Assembly (NCBI RefSeq): GCF_029762515.1
Contig: NZ_JARVGN010000011.1
Span: 1-13,108, forward strand
Direction: 5' to 3'
Length of the DNA: 13,108 nt
Source: Methanocalculus sp.
GTDB lineage: Archaea > Halobacteriota > Methanomicrobia > Methanomicrobiales > Methanocorpusculaceae
The stretch's first letter is position 1. Each line of letters opens with the position of its first letter. Position numbers and translations under genes: made by a program. Positions 1 to 6,938 of this stretch are shown here, one piece after another. Under the pieces are notes generated by a model. The model did no database searches, had not been told where the DNA came from, and saw only the letters and a program-made list of their open reading frames with translations.

Positions 1-444
1 CAGGATGATCTGAAGGGTCTCGAGAAGGAGAAGAGAAAGGAGCGAAAAACAAACGCACAGCTCCGGGCTGTATCTCTGGAACCCGATATCCCGGATGAGG
101 ATCTCACCCGCCTTATCGTCAGGATGCTCTCCCATTACCGGGATAACCATGCAACCATCAACCGGATGATCTATGTCTGCATGCTCGGCAGCGCCAGCAT
201 CTTCCTCCTTGGAACCCTTGCGAGCCTTGAGTTCTTCCAGCTCACCTCAACCAGCCTCACCTTCACAATCGGCCCGGGGATCCTGCTCCTGCCTTCCCTC
301 CTCATCACAACAGCAATAGCGATTGTCAGCCTGATCTCCTCGATCTACTTCCACCGGTTCGCAAAAGTCTGGGACGAGCGGATCGATGAGATCGATCACT
401 CGGCAGCTCTCCTGAAACAAACACTGGAGAATGATGGACAATGA
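1..444 (+). CDS. Two-helix membrane protein of unknown function (5' end missing)
   Basis: The frame is open from the first base, so the gene starts upstream of the window and only its last 147 residues are visible. These begin with a strongly charged Lys/Glu/Arg stretch (about residues 1-22), followed by a soluble helical part with DIPDEDLTRLI near 29-39. Two hydrophobic segments suited to membrane helices follow (about 57-77 and 90-116), and the protein ends in a charged tail (about 118-147). I do not recognise the family. The stop lies 16 bases before the preferred start of the winged-helix gene, so the two are probably cotranscribed and may work as a membrane component with its regulator. 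That link is inferred from spacing only. Confidence 0.7.
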   Translation, partial: QDDLKGLEKEKRKERKTNAQLRAVSLEPDIPDEDLTRLIVRMLSHYRDNHATINRMIYVCMLGSASIFLLGTLASLEFFQLTSTSLTFTIGPGILLLPSLLITTAIAIVSLISSIYFHRFAKVWDERIDEIDHSAALLKQTLENDGQ

Positions 445-460
445 TCCGGGAGGCCTCAGA

Positions 461-736
461 ATGACCGGACGGCGGACAGCGTACGAGATCTACTGGGAGA
501 TCCTGGTCTTCTGCAGAAAGCCGCAGTCATTCACCGGCATCATCAACCGGTGTGACCTTAACTCAAAGACCGGACAGGAGTACCTGGCATTTCTCATGGA
601 GAAGAGCTACATCATCGAGGAACATGAGGGAGATAAGCGGCGGTACCTCTCGACAGACAGGGCAGAAGAGTATATCTCGCTCTTCAACTCGCTCTACCGG
701 AAGCTCTTTGATTCTGCTCCGGCTTTCAAGCTGTGA
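461..736 (+). CDS. Small archaeal winged-helix DNA-binding protein (HTH_45 / ArnR1-like)
   Basis: This 91-residue protein has the layout of archaeal ArnR1-like winged-helix regulators. There is a first helix (about 6-18), a helix-turn-helix (about 23-47) with 'SKTGQEYLAFL' as the likely recognition helix, and a wing (about 50-64, 'YIIEEHEGDKRRYLST'). A final amphipathic helix (66-83) usually serves for dimerisation. I chose the start at 461 because GGGAGG lies 7 nt upstream. In-frame ATGs at 431 and 434 would overlap the upstream gene but have poorer ribosome sites. It probably regulates its own small operon with the membrane protein upstream. It converges with the Orc1/Cdc6 gene with only 11 bp between the stops. 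Confidence 0.8.
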   Translation: MTGRRTAYEIYWEILVFCRKPQSFTGIINRCDLNSKTGQEYLAFLMEKSYIIEEHEGDKRRYLSTDRAEEYISLFNSLYRKLFDSAPAFKL

Positions 737-747
737 GCAACCCGCTC

Positions 748-1878
748 TCAGAATTTGCAGATCCCCTCCACCTCCTCCCTGCTGTACCTCGGCAGGATCA
801 CGTCTGTCTTCCCCCTCGCCTGCCTGACCCTGAGATCGATAAGCCCGAGATCTGCCAGATTTTCAAGACGATCCATGAAGATCGAATATGCAATCTCCTC
901 TTCTTCGATCAGATTGCCATACAGCTCACCTGAGATCAGGCCCCCGCCGCCTCTCTCTTCCAGCAGGTGGACCCGGAGGAGGATGGCACGTTCCTCTTCA
1001 GACAGCCCCTGTACCTTCTTCTTCAGGTGCAGCAGCCGGGCATCTCCATAGGCAAGGAGAATATCCTCCCTGAGCACCGCCCCTCTCCCCTCGTGTTCAG
1101 CTCTCAAAACCGACCTTTTCAGGAGATCGAGACCGATCCTGAGATCGCCTGCCATCTCCGTCTTGCTGACGATCTGATCCAGCACACCTGATGAGATCAC
1201 GCCTGGTAGAACCCCCTCCCGCACCCGGAGGAAGAGGATCTCCCTGATCTCCTCTGCCGTGTAGGGGGGAAACGGGATCTCCTCGGAGCAGATAGTTAAA
1301 GAGACGGGCAGATCAACTATCCTCGAGAAGTCCAGCTGCATATCGCTCGTGGTCGTGATCACAGTGATTTTGCACTCCGGGAAGTCCAGGTGCATCCTGA
1401 AAAGTGAGGACAGGACCTCACCCACAGCATCATGCTGCACGAGGTGCTGGACATCATCAAGACAGATGAGAAGGATACTGGTTCTATCAGGAACAGCCTG
1501 TGCGATCGCACTCACAAGCTTTTCTGCCCGAATACCCGTTCTGGGTGGCTTCTTCCCGAACAACCGGGCATAGATTCCGTAATAGATAGCAAAAGGTGTC
1601 TGATCGGTCTGGCAGTTCAGGTAGATCGGCACGATTCCGTCGGTCTCCTCCTCAATCTCCCTGAAGAGATGCTTTACACTTGTTGTCTTCCCGCACCCGG
1701 ATGGTCCCCGGCAGATAACATGTACCAAAGATGCCTCCTCCTGTCCCTGGCGGATCCAAAAAGCGAGCTCCGCAAGCTGGCTTTCCCTGAAGAGCACCTG
1801 ATCCGGCATATAGTCAAACTCAAAGAGTTCCGGGTTTGTAAAGAGGGTCTGGTCAGAGAGGATGAAGTGCGGTACCAT
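748..1878 (-). CDS. cdc6: Orc1/Cdc6-type AAA+ ATPase (replication initiator paralogue)
   Basis: A protein of the Orc1/Cdc6 family, which in archaea binds origin DNA and loads the MCM helicase. Counting from the preferred Met (376 residues), the N-terminal family signature is 'FEFDYMPDQVLFRESQL'. Walker A is GPSGCGKTT (58-66), Walker B is LICLDDVQHL (137-146), sensor 1 lies near 173-179, and the box 'PYTAEEIREIL' is at 205-215. Sensor 2 is GDLRIGLDLL with Arg 247, and a C-terminal winged helix covers about 293-376. Walker B reads DDVQ where canonical members read DEID, and sensor 1 ends in Asp, so this looks like a divergent paralogue. The open frame extends to a GTG at 1941 and an ATG at 1905. 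Neither has a ribosome site, whereas the Met at 1878 has a weak TATA-like TTTCTTAT about 27 nt upstream and fits family length. The start remains uncertain. Confidence 0.85.
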   Translation of the reverse strand: MVPHFILSDQTLFTNPELFEFDYMPDQVLFRESQLAELAFWIRQGQEEASLVHVICRGPSGCGKTTSVKHLFREIEEETDGIVPIYLNCQTDQTPFAIYYGIYARLFGKKPPRTGIRAEKLVSAIAQAVPDRTSILLICLDDVQHLVQHDAVGEVLSSLFRMHLDFPECKITVITTTSDMQLDFSRIVDLPVSLTICSEEIPFPPYTAEEIREILFLRVREGVLPGVISSGVLDQIVSKTEMAGDLRIGLDLLKRSVLRAEHEGRGAVLREDILLAYGDARLLHLKKKVQGLSEEERAILLRVHLLEERGGGGLISGELYGNLIEEEEIAYSIFMDRLENLADLGLIDLRVRQARGKTDVILPRYSREEVEGICKF

Positions 1879-1979
1879 CTGGATCAAGGATGGTGAAACA
1901 GGCATAAGAAATGAAAGGGGTGGAGGGTGAAAGTGAAACACAGATCACATTGCCCAAAACGATACCGGAAGATCCCGGA

Positions 1980-2159
1980 TCACCGGATCTGGCAGAGATG
2001 CCAGTGTGCAATGATCACACTGACGATGGTGAGCAGAATGGCGAAGATCACTGCTCCTGTCCAGTCGACGGATCCGATAAAGCCATAGGTAACCAATGCC
2101 CAGAGCAGGCCGCCGAGTATGCCGATGATGCAACCTTTACATCGGACCGGCTTTCGCAT
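1980..2159 (-). CDS. 59-residue membrane miniprotein
   Basis: A short frame reads MRKPVRCKGC, then two hydrophobic segments (about 11-29 and 35-52) separated by 'GSVDWTG', and ends HWHLCQIR. The basic N-terminus suggests an N-in hairpin with both ends in the cytoplasm. Two Cys precede the first helix and one follows the second. Support for expression is a TATA box at 2180-2188, centred 25 nt upstream of the ATG, which fits leaderless transcription, plus the clear two-helix pattern. I do not recognise the family. It lies just upstream of the Orc1/Cdc6 gene on the same strand (about 100 bp to its preferred start) and might be transcribed with it. Confidence 0.6.
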   Translation of the reverse strand: MRKPVRCKGCIIGILGGLLWALVTYGFIGSVDWTGAVIFAILLTIVSVIIAHWHLCQIR

Positions 2160-2179
2160 GTGGCTACATTCTGTCTTCG

Positions 2180-2188
2180 TATATATAT
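2180..2188 (-). promoter_or_regulatory. TATA box for the 59-residue membrane protein
   Basis: A run of TATATATA follows a purine-rich AAGGAGA that could act as BRE. Its centre is 25 nt from the ATG at 2159, so transcription should start at or next to the start codon. Confidence 0.6.
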
Positions 2189-2306
2189 CTCCTTGCCATC
2201 TTTTGATACACCAGTTAACGGTGATTCAACAAGATGACAGAATCAGCCAGTATTGGAGTTTATCACTCTCCGGAAACGGATGGGATCACCCCTGCCGTTC
2301 ACCCGC

Positions 2307-2978
2307 CTACACCCGTGAGAGCCTCAGGATCAGCACCCAGATGATCAGAAAGAGGCAGAGGGAGATGGCGATCAGTACAGGCTGGCTGATCGCATAGGTG
2401 ATCCCGGCAACCACCACCCCGGCGGCAACAAAGATCAAAACCGTTGCATAGAACCCCGGCCGTATATCAATCCTGCTTCCGGTATTGATGCTGCCTGCAT
2501 ATTTTCTGTCACTGAATGGCTTGAATGGCATCAGCCCGCTCCGGGTGCAGCAGTCTTCAAGGAGATGGAAGATCCCCCCGGTAAAGAGTCCGAGGAAGAA
2601 GAAACCGATGATGATGTTCCAGAATCCCATGAGATAGAGGACGGATCCGATCAGGAGGGTGAGGATCAGGGTATACACAACCACTCCCGGCAGCGTATGC
2701 ATCGAGCCACGGTGAGCGGAGTTAAAGGGTTTTTCGAGAACCCTGTACACCAGCTTTGTTATCGGGATGACGATCGGCCGCATGATGAGGCTGAAGACGC
2801 GTGCGATACCATCCATGTAGTGGAGTTTTGAATCTGTTGCATCGGTATCGGGAAGGAGTGATCCGATGATCACCCCTGCGGTGAAGATCGCTACTGCCAC
2901 CGGATGGATGAGCAGCCACGGAGCTGCAAGAAGGAGGGCGCTCCCCGTACTGATGGCGATATGGTCTTTTCCACGCAT
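2307..2978 (-). CDS. YdjM/DUF457-type membrane-bound metal-dependent hydrolase
   Basis: A 223-residue integral membrane protein of the YdjM (LexA-binding, putative inner-membrane metal-dependent hydrolase) family. The conserved metal-ligand pattern is visible: His 6 in MRGKDHIAIS, Asp 44 and Asp 46 in GSLLPDTDAT, His 89 and His 94 in HRGSMHT, and His 138 and Asp 142 in FHLLEDCCT. Hydrophobic helices lie at about 11-42, 100-118, 121-140, 178-197 and 200-218. The substrate is unknown; relatives resemble phospholipase-type membrane hydrolases. The start at 2978 is supported by TTAAATA centred 26 nt upstream and no ribosome site, consistent with a leaderless message. It is flanked on the same strand by two unrelated small genes with their own promoters, so it is probably monocistronic. 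Confidence 0.85.
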   Translation of the reverse strand: MRGKDHIAISTGSALLLAAPWLLIHPVAVAIFTAGVIIGSLLPDTDATDSKLHYMDGIARVFSLIMRPIVIPITKLVYRVLEKPFNSAHRGSMHTLPGVVVYTLILTLLIGSVLYLMGFWNIIIGFFFLGLFTGGIFHLLEDCCTRSGLMPFKPFSDRKYAGSINTGSRIDIRPGFYATVLIFVAAGVVVAGITYAISQPVLIAISLCLFLIIWVLILRLSRV

Positions 2979-2999
2979 TCGTATACCAGAATGCTCTTG

Positions 3000-3008
3000 T
3001 ATTTAATA
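3000..3008 (-). promoter_or_regulatory. TATA box for the YdjM-type hydrolase
   Basis: On the minus strand the site reads TATTAAATA, centred about 26 nt upstream of the ATG at 2978, matching the archaeal TATA-to-start distance for a leaderless gene. A short hairpin (CGCCC-GGA-GGGCG, 3017-3029) lies just upstream of it. Confidence 0.6.
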
Positions 3009-3045
3009 AGGGTACACGCCCGGAGGGCGAAAGTATTCCGATCAG

Positions 3046-3100
3046 ACAGAAAAAGAAGGAATCTGGCTGGTCCTCACAGGAACACCCGGCTCAGGTGTTC
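3046..3100 (-). terminator. Hairpin plus T-rich terminator after the DIYSREY protein
   Basis: On the minus strand, just past the stop at 3112, a perfect 7-bp stem GAACACC/GGTGTTC (3080-3100) with a 7-nt loop is followed about 20 nt later by the T-rich run CCTTCTTTTTCTG (3048-3060). T-runs are the main archaeal termination signal; the stem may help. Confidence 0.55.
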
Positions 3101-3111
3101 ATCTCTTCCCG

Positions 3112-3417
3112 CTACTTCTGTCCGAGGGCACCGTGCAGGAACCGGGATATTTTGTCAAAGATTGAAGGCTGCGGTTCGGTATGGGTTATAGCCTCATTCT
3201 TCTGCACCACATTCTCTTTTGGGGTGCTCTGCGTGGCCGGTCTATCTGCTGTGTGCATGTAGGAAACATGCACAGGAGCCTGTTTCCCAAAATCCCCACC
3301 CCTCACATACTCACGGCTATAGATGTCGGGTTTTCCTGTTCCACGAAAGCTCAATTGAGATCCTGATTTTCCATATTCACGGCTGTAGATATCCTGTTGT
3401 AATCCGCTCTGGCTCAT
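3112..3417 (-). CDS. Unrecognised 101-residue protein with tandem DIYSREY motifs
   Basis: A hydrophilic, probably largely disordered protein without membrane segments. The motif DIYSREY occurs twice (residues 9-15 and 31-37), each followed by a Gly-rich stretch (GKSG and VRGG). The middle is rich in Gln, Thr and Pro, and the end 'SIFDKISRFLHGALGQK' could form an amphipathic helix. The pattern suggests a docking or adaptor peptide, but that is inference and I do not recognise the family. The frame is open back to 3495, but the longer start lies upstream of the TATA box at 3439-3449. That box is centred 27 nt from the ATG at 3417, so the 101-residue form is the likely product. A terminator follows it. 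Confidence 0.65.
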   Translation of the reverse strand: MSQSGLQQDIYSREYGKSGSQLSFRGTGKPDIYSREYVRGGDFGKQAPVHVSYMHTADRPATQSTPKENVVQKNEAITHTEPQPSIFDKISRFLHGALGQK

Positions 3418-3438
3418 ACGTGTTACTGGATTTACTTC

Positions 3439-3449
3439 TTTATAAATAT
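3439..3449 (-). promoter_or_regulatory. TATA box for the DIYSREY protein
   Basis: The minus strand reads ATATTTATAAA, a near-consensus archaeal TATA box centred about 27 nt upstream of the ATG at 3417. It fixes the start and rules out the longer frame as the main product. Confidence 0.7.
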
Positions 3450-3479
3450 TATGCAATCCCTTATCAAAAGGCTGTTTAC

Positions 3480-3490
3480 ATATTAATAAA
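3480..3490 (+). promoter_or_regulatory. Probable TATA box for the DHA2 exporter
   Basis: ATATTAATAAA lies about 85 nt upstream of the exporter ATG. Transcription would begin near 3511, giving a leader of about 60 nt that contains the GGTGA ribosome site at 3555-3559. It is back-to-back with the TATA box at 3439-3449. Confidence 0.45.
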
Positions 3491-3569
3491 AACAAATGTA
3501 TCTCCTCTGTAGGTGGATTTTGGAGATGCAGGGGCTATCGGAACGATTATCCCCGGTGAATAGCAAGAA

Positions 3570-5063
3570 ATGGGTATGCAGATCAGGACCAAAGATGCAT
3601 CAGTACCAAATTATACCCTCCTTCTCATCTCCATCTCCCTTGCAACGTTCATGTCGGCTCTTGACGGCACCATCGTCAATATCGCTCTCCCGACGATCTC
3701 AGAGATCTTTTCTCTTCCGATGACCTCAGTGAGCTGGGTCGCGACGATCTACCTCCTCGTCCTGACGGGCTGTGTCCTCATCTTTGGAAAACTCGCAGAT
3801 CGGATCGGCTTTAAGATCGTCTTCATCACCGGATTTTTCATCTTTACCCTCGGCTCTTTTGCCTGCGGTTTCTTCCCTGAACTCTTCAACTCATATGGCA
3901 TCCTGATCGGATCCCGCATCATCCAGGCAATCGGGGGGGCGATGATCGTATCGATTGCGCCGGCTCTTGTTGCGGCATTCTTCCCGATGAAGATGAAAGG
4001 AAAGGCCCTTGGGCTGATCACGATGTTTGCTGCACTCGGGGCAGCCGTCGGTCCTGTCATGGGGGGGATGCTGACCCAGTACCTCTCCTGGAACTGGATC
4101 TTTTATATCAATCTCCCGGTAGGATGCCTCGCGATCCTGCTAGGCATGTACTCCATCCCGGCAACACCTCCTGCACTGAAGACGCTCTCTGCCTTTGATC
4201 GCCTCGGTGCAGTCCTGGTCTTTATCGGGATCGGCTTTTTGATCTATGCCGTAAGCCAGGGGGCATCGGTTGGGTGGACCAATCCGCATATCCTTGGTGC
4301 AGCAGCTATTTCGGCTATAGCCCTGATTTCTCTCCTCTTCCATGAACTCAGGATACCAGATCCCCTCATCGATTTCAGGCTCTTCACCAAACGCAACTTC
4401 CTCATTGCCAACCTGATGCTTGCCCTGACATATTTCCTCTTTGCGGGCGTCAACTACATCCTTCCGTTCTTCCTTGAGATCGTCCGCGGCCTCGATCCAT
4501 CACGGAGCGGGATCATCCTCACTGCACTCTCAGGTGCGTTGATGGTCAGCGGCATCCTCTCGGGGATATTGATCAACAGGTATGGCAACCGGAGACTCTG
4601 TATCCTCGGTGCTTTAATCGTCTCTCTCGGATACCTGATGTTCATCATCTTCTCGACTGATATCTCAATCTCGTACATTGTCCTCTCTCTGGCTGTCCTT
4701 GGATTTGGGCTTGGATTCCTGGTATCTCCTGGCACAAACATGATTATGGGCATGGCATCCCGGGACAGGCACGGCATGGTATCAAGCCTCCTCAATGTCG
4801 AGCGGTTCGGCCCGATGACCCTTGGGATATCCTTTGTCAGCATGCTCTTCATCCAGGCGATCGTGTCAGTCGGGAAATACCGTAATGTCACCACATCCTC
4901 TCCAAAGGATCTGGTTATCGATGCCGTTTCCACGGGCTTTGATCTCGTCTTCCTGGTGATCTTCCTGATCTCGCTTGCAATACTCGCACTAGCCATCCTG
5001 AGCAAAGATGAGATCCACCCTGATAATGTGGATAGCGACGAGCCGGTCATCGTCGGGGTATAA
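3570..5063 (+). CDS. MFS multidrug exporter, DHA2 (14-helix, EmrB/QacA) family
   Basis: A 497-residue membrane protein of usual length for 14-helix proton-driven drug exporters of the major facilitator superfamily. Family motifs are plain: motif D1 LDGTIVNIALP (31-41) in helix 1, motif A GKLADRIGFK (73-82) between helices 2 and 3, motif B RIIQAIGGA (116-124) in helix 4, and the antiporter motif C GAAVGPVMGGML (157-168) in helix 5. LSWNWIFYINLPVG (172-185) is typical of this subfamily. It should export lipophilic or cationic compounds in exchange for protons; the substrate cannot be read from sequence. GGTGA 10 nt upstream supports the ATG at 3570. No regulator gene is adjacent on the same strand, and a terminator directly follows, so it is monocistronic. 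Confidence 0.92.
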   Translation: MGMQIRTKDASVPNYTLLLISISLATFMSALDGTIVNIALPTISEIFSLPMTSVSWVATIYLLVLTGCVLIFGKLADRIGFKIVFITGFFIFTLGSFACGFFPELFNSYGILIGSRIIQAIGGAMIVSIAPALVAAFFPMKMKGKALGLITMFAALGAAVGPVMGGMLTQYLSWNWIFYINLPVGCLAILLGMYSIPATPPALKTLSAFDRLGAVLVFIGIGFLIYAVSQGASVGWTNPHILGAAAISAIALISLLFHELRIPDPLIDFRLFTKRNFLIANLMLALTYFLFAGVNYILPFFLEIVRGLDPSRSGIILTALSGALMVSGILSGILINRYGNRRLCILGALIVSLGYLMFIIFSTDISISYIVLSLAVLGFGLGFLVSPGTNMIMGMASRDRHGMVSSLLNVERFGPMTLGISFVSMLFIQAIVSVGKYRNVTTSSPKDLVIDAVSTGFDLVFLVIFLISLAILALAILSKDEIHPDNVDSDEPVIVGV

Positions 5064-5083
5064 TCCTGAAGGATCCTTTTTTT
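5063..5083 (+). terminator. Terminator of the DHA2 exporter
   Basis: A short stem ATCC-TGAA-GGAT starting in the stop codon is followed by a run of seven T (5077-5083). Confidence 0.6.
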
Positions 5084-5099
5084 CCCTCTCCTAATCGTT

Positions 5100-5108
5100 A
5101 AAAAAGGG
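5100..5108 (-). terminator. T-rich terminator of the GNAT gene
   Basis: On the minus strand CCCTTTTTT lies about 25 nt past the acetyltransferase stop. There is no strong stem, but a T-run of six suffices for many archaeal genes. It faces the exporter terminator across the short convergent gap. Confidence 0.45.
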
Positions 5109-5130
5109 TTAATTCACGGAGTAATTCGCC

Positions 5131-5619
5131 TCAGAGTCTCCGTTCCATCATCACAAAGGAGATCCCATGCTGCAAAAAGATCGGGTGATCGGGCACATTC
5201 CCTTTCCCGCAGGCAAATCCCGCCTTCAGAAAGAATGGCACCGAGGTATTCCTTGCGATTGTATGGATAGCCTGGAACCCTTTACCGGACGCATATGCAA
5301 CCAGGGCTTCAATGAGCATCGTGCCACACCCCTTATCCTGCTCTTCCGGGAGTACTGCAATATGGCGGATCTCAAACTTGGATGAAGATCCAAAAATGGC
5401 GACAAGACCGCCGGTCACAACTCCGTCTTTCATGACAACACATTCATATTCATGGCAGATTTCTCCACTCTCCATAATCTCTCCTCCCCCGGTTCTGGCG
5501 AATTCGCGGAATGTCCGTGGAAGTCCAAGAGGTTTCCAGAGCACCTCCCAGAGGAGGCTGTCAAGGTGTTCCGATTCTTCCTGTGTGGGGGTGGTAATCA
5601 AGGTAATATGTGGAGTCAT
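5131..5619 (-). CDS. GNAT-family N-acetyltransferase
   Basis: A 162-residue single-domain GNAT protein. Motif A, the acetyl-CoA pyrophosphate loop, is seen in 'IRHIAVLPEEQDKGCGTML' (84-102) with QDKGCG as the Q/RxxGxG/A signature. Motif B is in 'ARNTSVPFFLKAGF' (122-135), the usual N-x(4)-F-x(2)-AGF element. The N-terminal 'LLWEVLWKPLGLP' (22-34) is shared by a broad set of prokaryotic GNATs of unassigned substrate. The substrate may be a small amine or a protein N-terminus and cannot be decided here. There is no ribosome site. A TATA-like TTTTAGAAATA (5649-5659) would give a leader of under 10 nt. It is divergent from the aminotransferase, and the two share an 91-bp control region. Confidence 0.87.
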   Translation of the reverse strand: MTPHITLITTPTQEESEHLDSLLWEVLWKPLGLPRTFREFARTGGGEIMESGEICHEYECVVMKDGVVTGGLVAIFGSSSKFEIRHIAVLPEEQDKGCGTMLIEALVAYASGKGFQAIHTIARNTSVPFFLKAGFACGKGNVPDHPIFLQHGISFVMMERRL

Positions 5620-5658
5620 GCATGAGAAAACGGAGTTTCAATTCAGGTATTTCTAAAA

Positions 5659-5684
5659 GATAGACAATGAATCTATCGTCTATC
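5659..5684. promoter_or_regulatory. GATAGAC inverted repeat, possible shared operator
   Basis: GATAGAC (5659-5665) and its exact complement GTCTATC (5678-5684) form a 7-bp inverted repeat with a 12-bp spacer. A further GATAGATT copy on the minus strand (5670-5677) lies inside the spacer. The element sits between the TATA-like regions of the divergent acetyltransferase and aminotransferase genes, where one dimeric regulator could control both. Regulator unknown. Confidence 0.45.
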
Positions 5685-5710
5685 ACGAATAATACTTATT
5701 CAGGCATACA

Positions 5711-6892
5711 ATGGCGTACAGATTTGCGGCCCGGATGGGGAAGACGCCCCGGTCATTCATCAGGGAGATCCTCAGGGTAACGAAAGACAGATCCATCATC
5801 TCCTTTGCGGGCGGACTTCCAAATCCCGCTCTCTTTCCAGTAGATGCCATCAAAGAGGCTGCGATCGATGTACTGACAGAAAAACCCACAGAGGCTCTCC
5901 AGTACTCAACAACAGAAGGCTATCTTCCCCTCAGGGAATGGATATCAGAACGATACCAGAAACGTGCCGGGCTATCCATTCCACCGGAAAATATCCTTAT
6001 AACAAATGGATCCCAGCAATCCCTCGATCTCATAGGAAAGATCTGTATCGACAAAAAAAGCCCTGTTGCCATCGAGAAGCCCGGATACCTCGGTGCAATT
6101 CAGGCATTTTCACTCTATGAACCTCAATTTCACCCTGTCGGGCTCGAATTGGACGGGCCTGATATCGCCTGCCTCGAGGAGATTGTCAGGAGATACTCGC
6201 CACAGATCTTCTATGGGGTTCCCAATTTCCAGAACCCATCAGGCATCACCTACTCAGATGAAAAGCGCCGGGAAGTCGGGGAGATGCTCTCAGGCACCGA
6301 CACTCTCTTCATAGAAGATGATGCATATGGAGAACTCAGGTTTAGGGGAGACGATCTTCCCCTTGTACACCAGTTCCTTCCGGAGAATGGTATAATCCTG
6401 GGTTCATTCTCAAAAATTATCGCTCCGGGGATGCGAATGGGCTGGATTGCTGCACCGCAGGAGATATATGAAAAGCTCATCACCGCGAAACAGGCCTCAG
6501 ACCTCCATTCAAATTACTTAAGCCAGCTGATCATTCACCAGTTTCTGGCCTCCCATGATATCGAATCCCATCTCCGGCTGATCCGGGACTCATATCGAAG
6601 GCAGCGGGATTGCATGGTGAAAGCAATGGAGGAGTTCTTCCCGCAGGAGGTCACGTTCACCCGCCCGGACGGCGGTATGTTCCTCTGGGCAACCCTGCCG
6701 GATGGCATCTCATCGATCGATCTCTTTGAACTCGCGATCCGGAAGAAGGTGGCATTTGTTCCGGGGAATCCTTTCTACACTGATGGTGGTGGCTCTTCAT
6801 CTCTTCGATTGAATTACTCGAATGCAGATCCTGACTCTATAATTGAAGGCATCCGGCGGCTTGGAGAAGCAATGAAAAGCCTGATCGGGTAG
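5711..6892 (+). CDS. PLP-dependent aminotransferase, class I/II (2-aminoadipate aminotransferase-like)
   Basis: A 393-residue fold-type I aminotransferase of the LysN/aromatic/2-aminoadipate group. Family marks in order: the N-terminal MAYRFAARM and FAGGLPNPALFP (32-43); the 'LQYSTTEGYLPLREW' segment (63-77); NPSG (175-178) with the PLP-ring Asn; EDDAYGELR (202-210) with the pyridine-nitrogen Asp and Tyr 206; GSFSKIIAPGMRMGW (231-245) with Schiff-base Lys 235 and phosphate-binding Arg 242; and SLRLNYS (364-370) with substrate-carboxylate Arg 366. It should transfer amino groups between 2-oxoglutarate/glutamate and branched, aromatic or aminoadipate-like substrates, and specificity cannot be read directly. 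The start matches the family N-terminus. There is no ribosome site, so the transcript is probably leaderless or nearly so. Confidence 0.92.
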   Translation: MAYRFAARMGKTPRSFIREILRVTKDRSIISFAGGLPNPALFPVDAIKEAAIDVLTEKPTEALQYSTTEGYLPLREWISERYQKRAGLSIPPENILITNGSQQSLDLIGKICIDKKSPVAIEKPGYLGAIQAFSLYEPQFHPVGLELDGPDIACLEEIVRRYSPQIFYGVPNFQNPSGITYSDEKRREVGEMLSGTDTLFIEDDAYGELRFRGDDLPLVHQFLPENGIILGSFSKIIAPGMRMGWIAAPQEIYEKLITAKQASDLHSNYLSQLIIHQFLASHDIESHLRLIRDSYRRQRDCMVKAMEEFFPQEVTFTRPDGGMFLWATLPDGISSIDLFELAIRKKVAFVPGNPFYTDGGGSSSLRLNYSNADPDSIIEGIRRLGEAMKSLIG

Positions 6893-6938
6893 GTCCAGGG
6901 GTGCATGCTCCCTATGGCGTATTTTGTATTAGGGTATA

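Noticed and set aside
1432..1896. 154-codon open frame antisense to the Orc1/Cdc6 gene
   Set aside because: The minus-strand frame carries all AAA+ motifs; this one shows no recognisable domain.
1916..1943. G-rich stretch near the Orc1/Cdc6 start as a possible origin recognition box
   Set aside because: It is a single copy without inverted partners or an adjacent AT-rich region; too weak to call an origin.
3418..3495. 26-residue N-terminal extension of the DIYSREY protein
   Set aside because: The near-consensus TATA box lies inside it, so the transcript would start downstream.
4454..5050. 198-codon open frame antisense to the exporter
   Set aside because: It is Arg/Ser/Ile-rich shadow sequence with no ribosome site or promoter, and the exporter on the other strand is unmistakable.
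6893..6938. Gap between the aminotransferase and the transposase-derived gene
   Set aside because: It has a loosely AT-rich segment but no stem or clean T-run, so no terminator is called.
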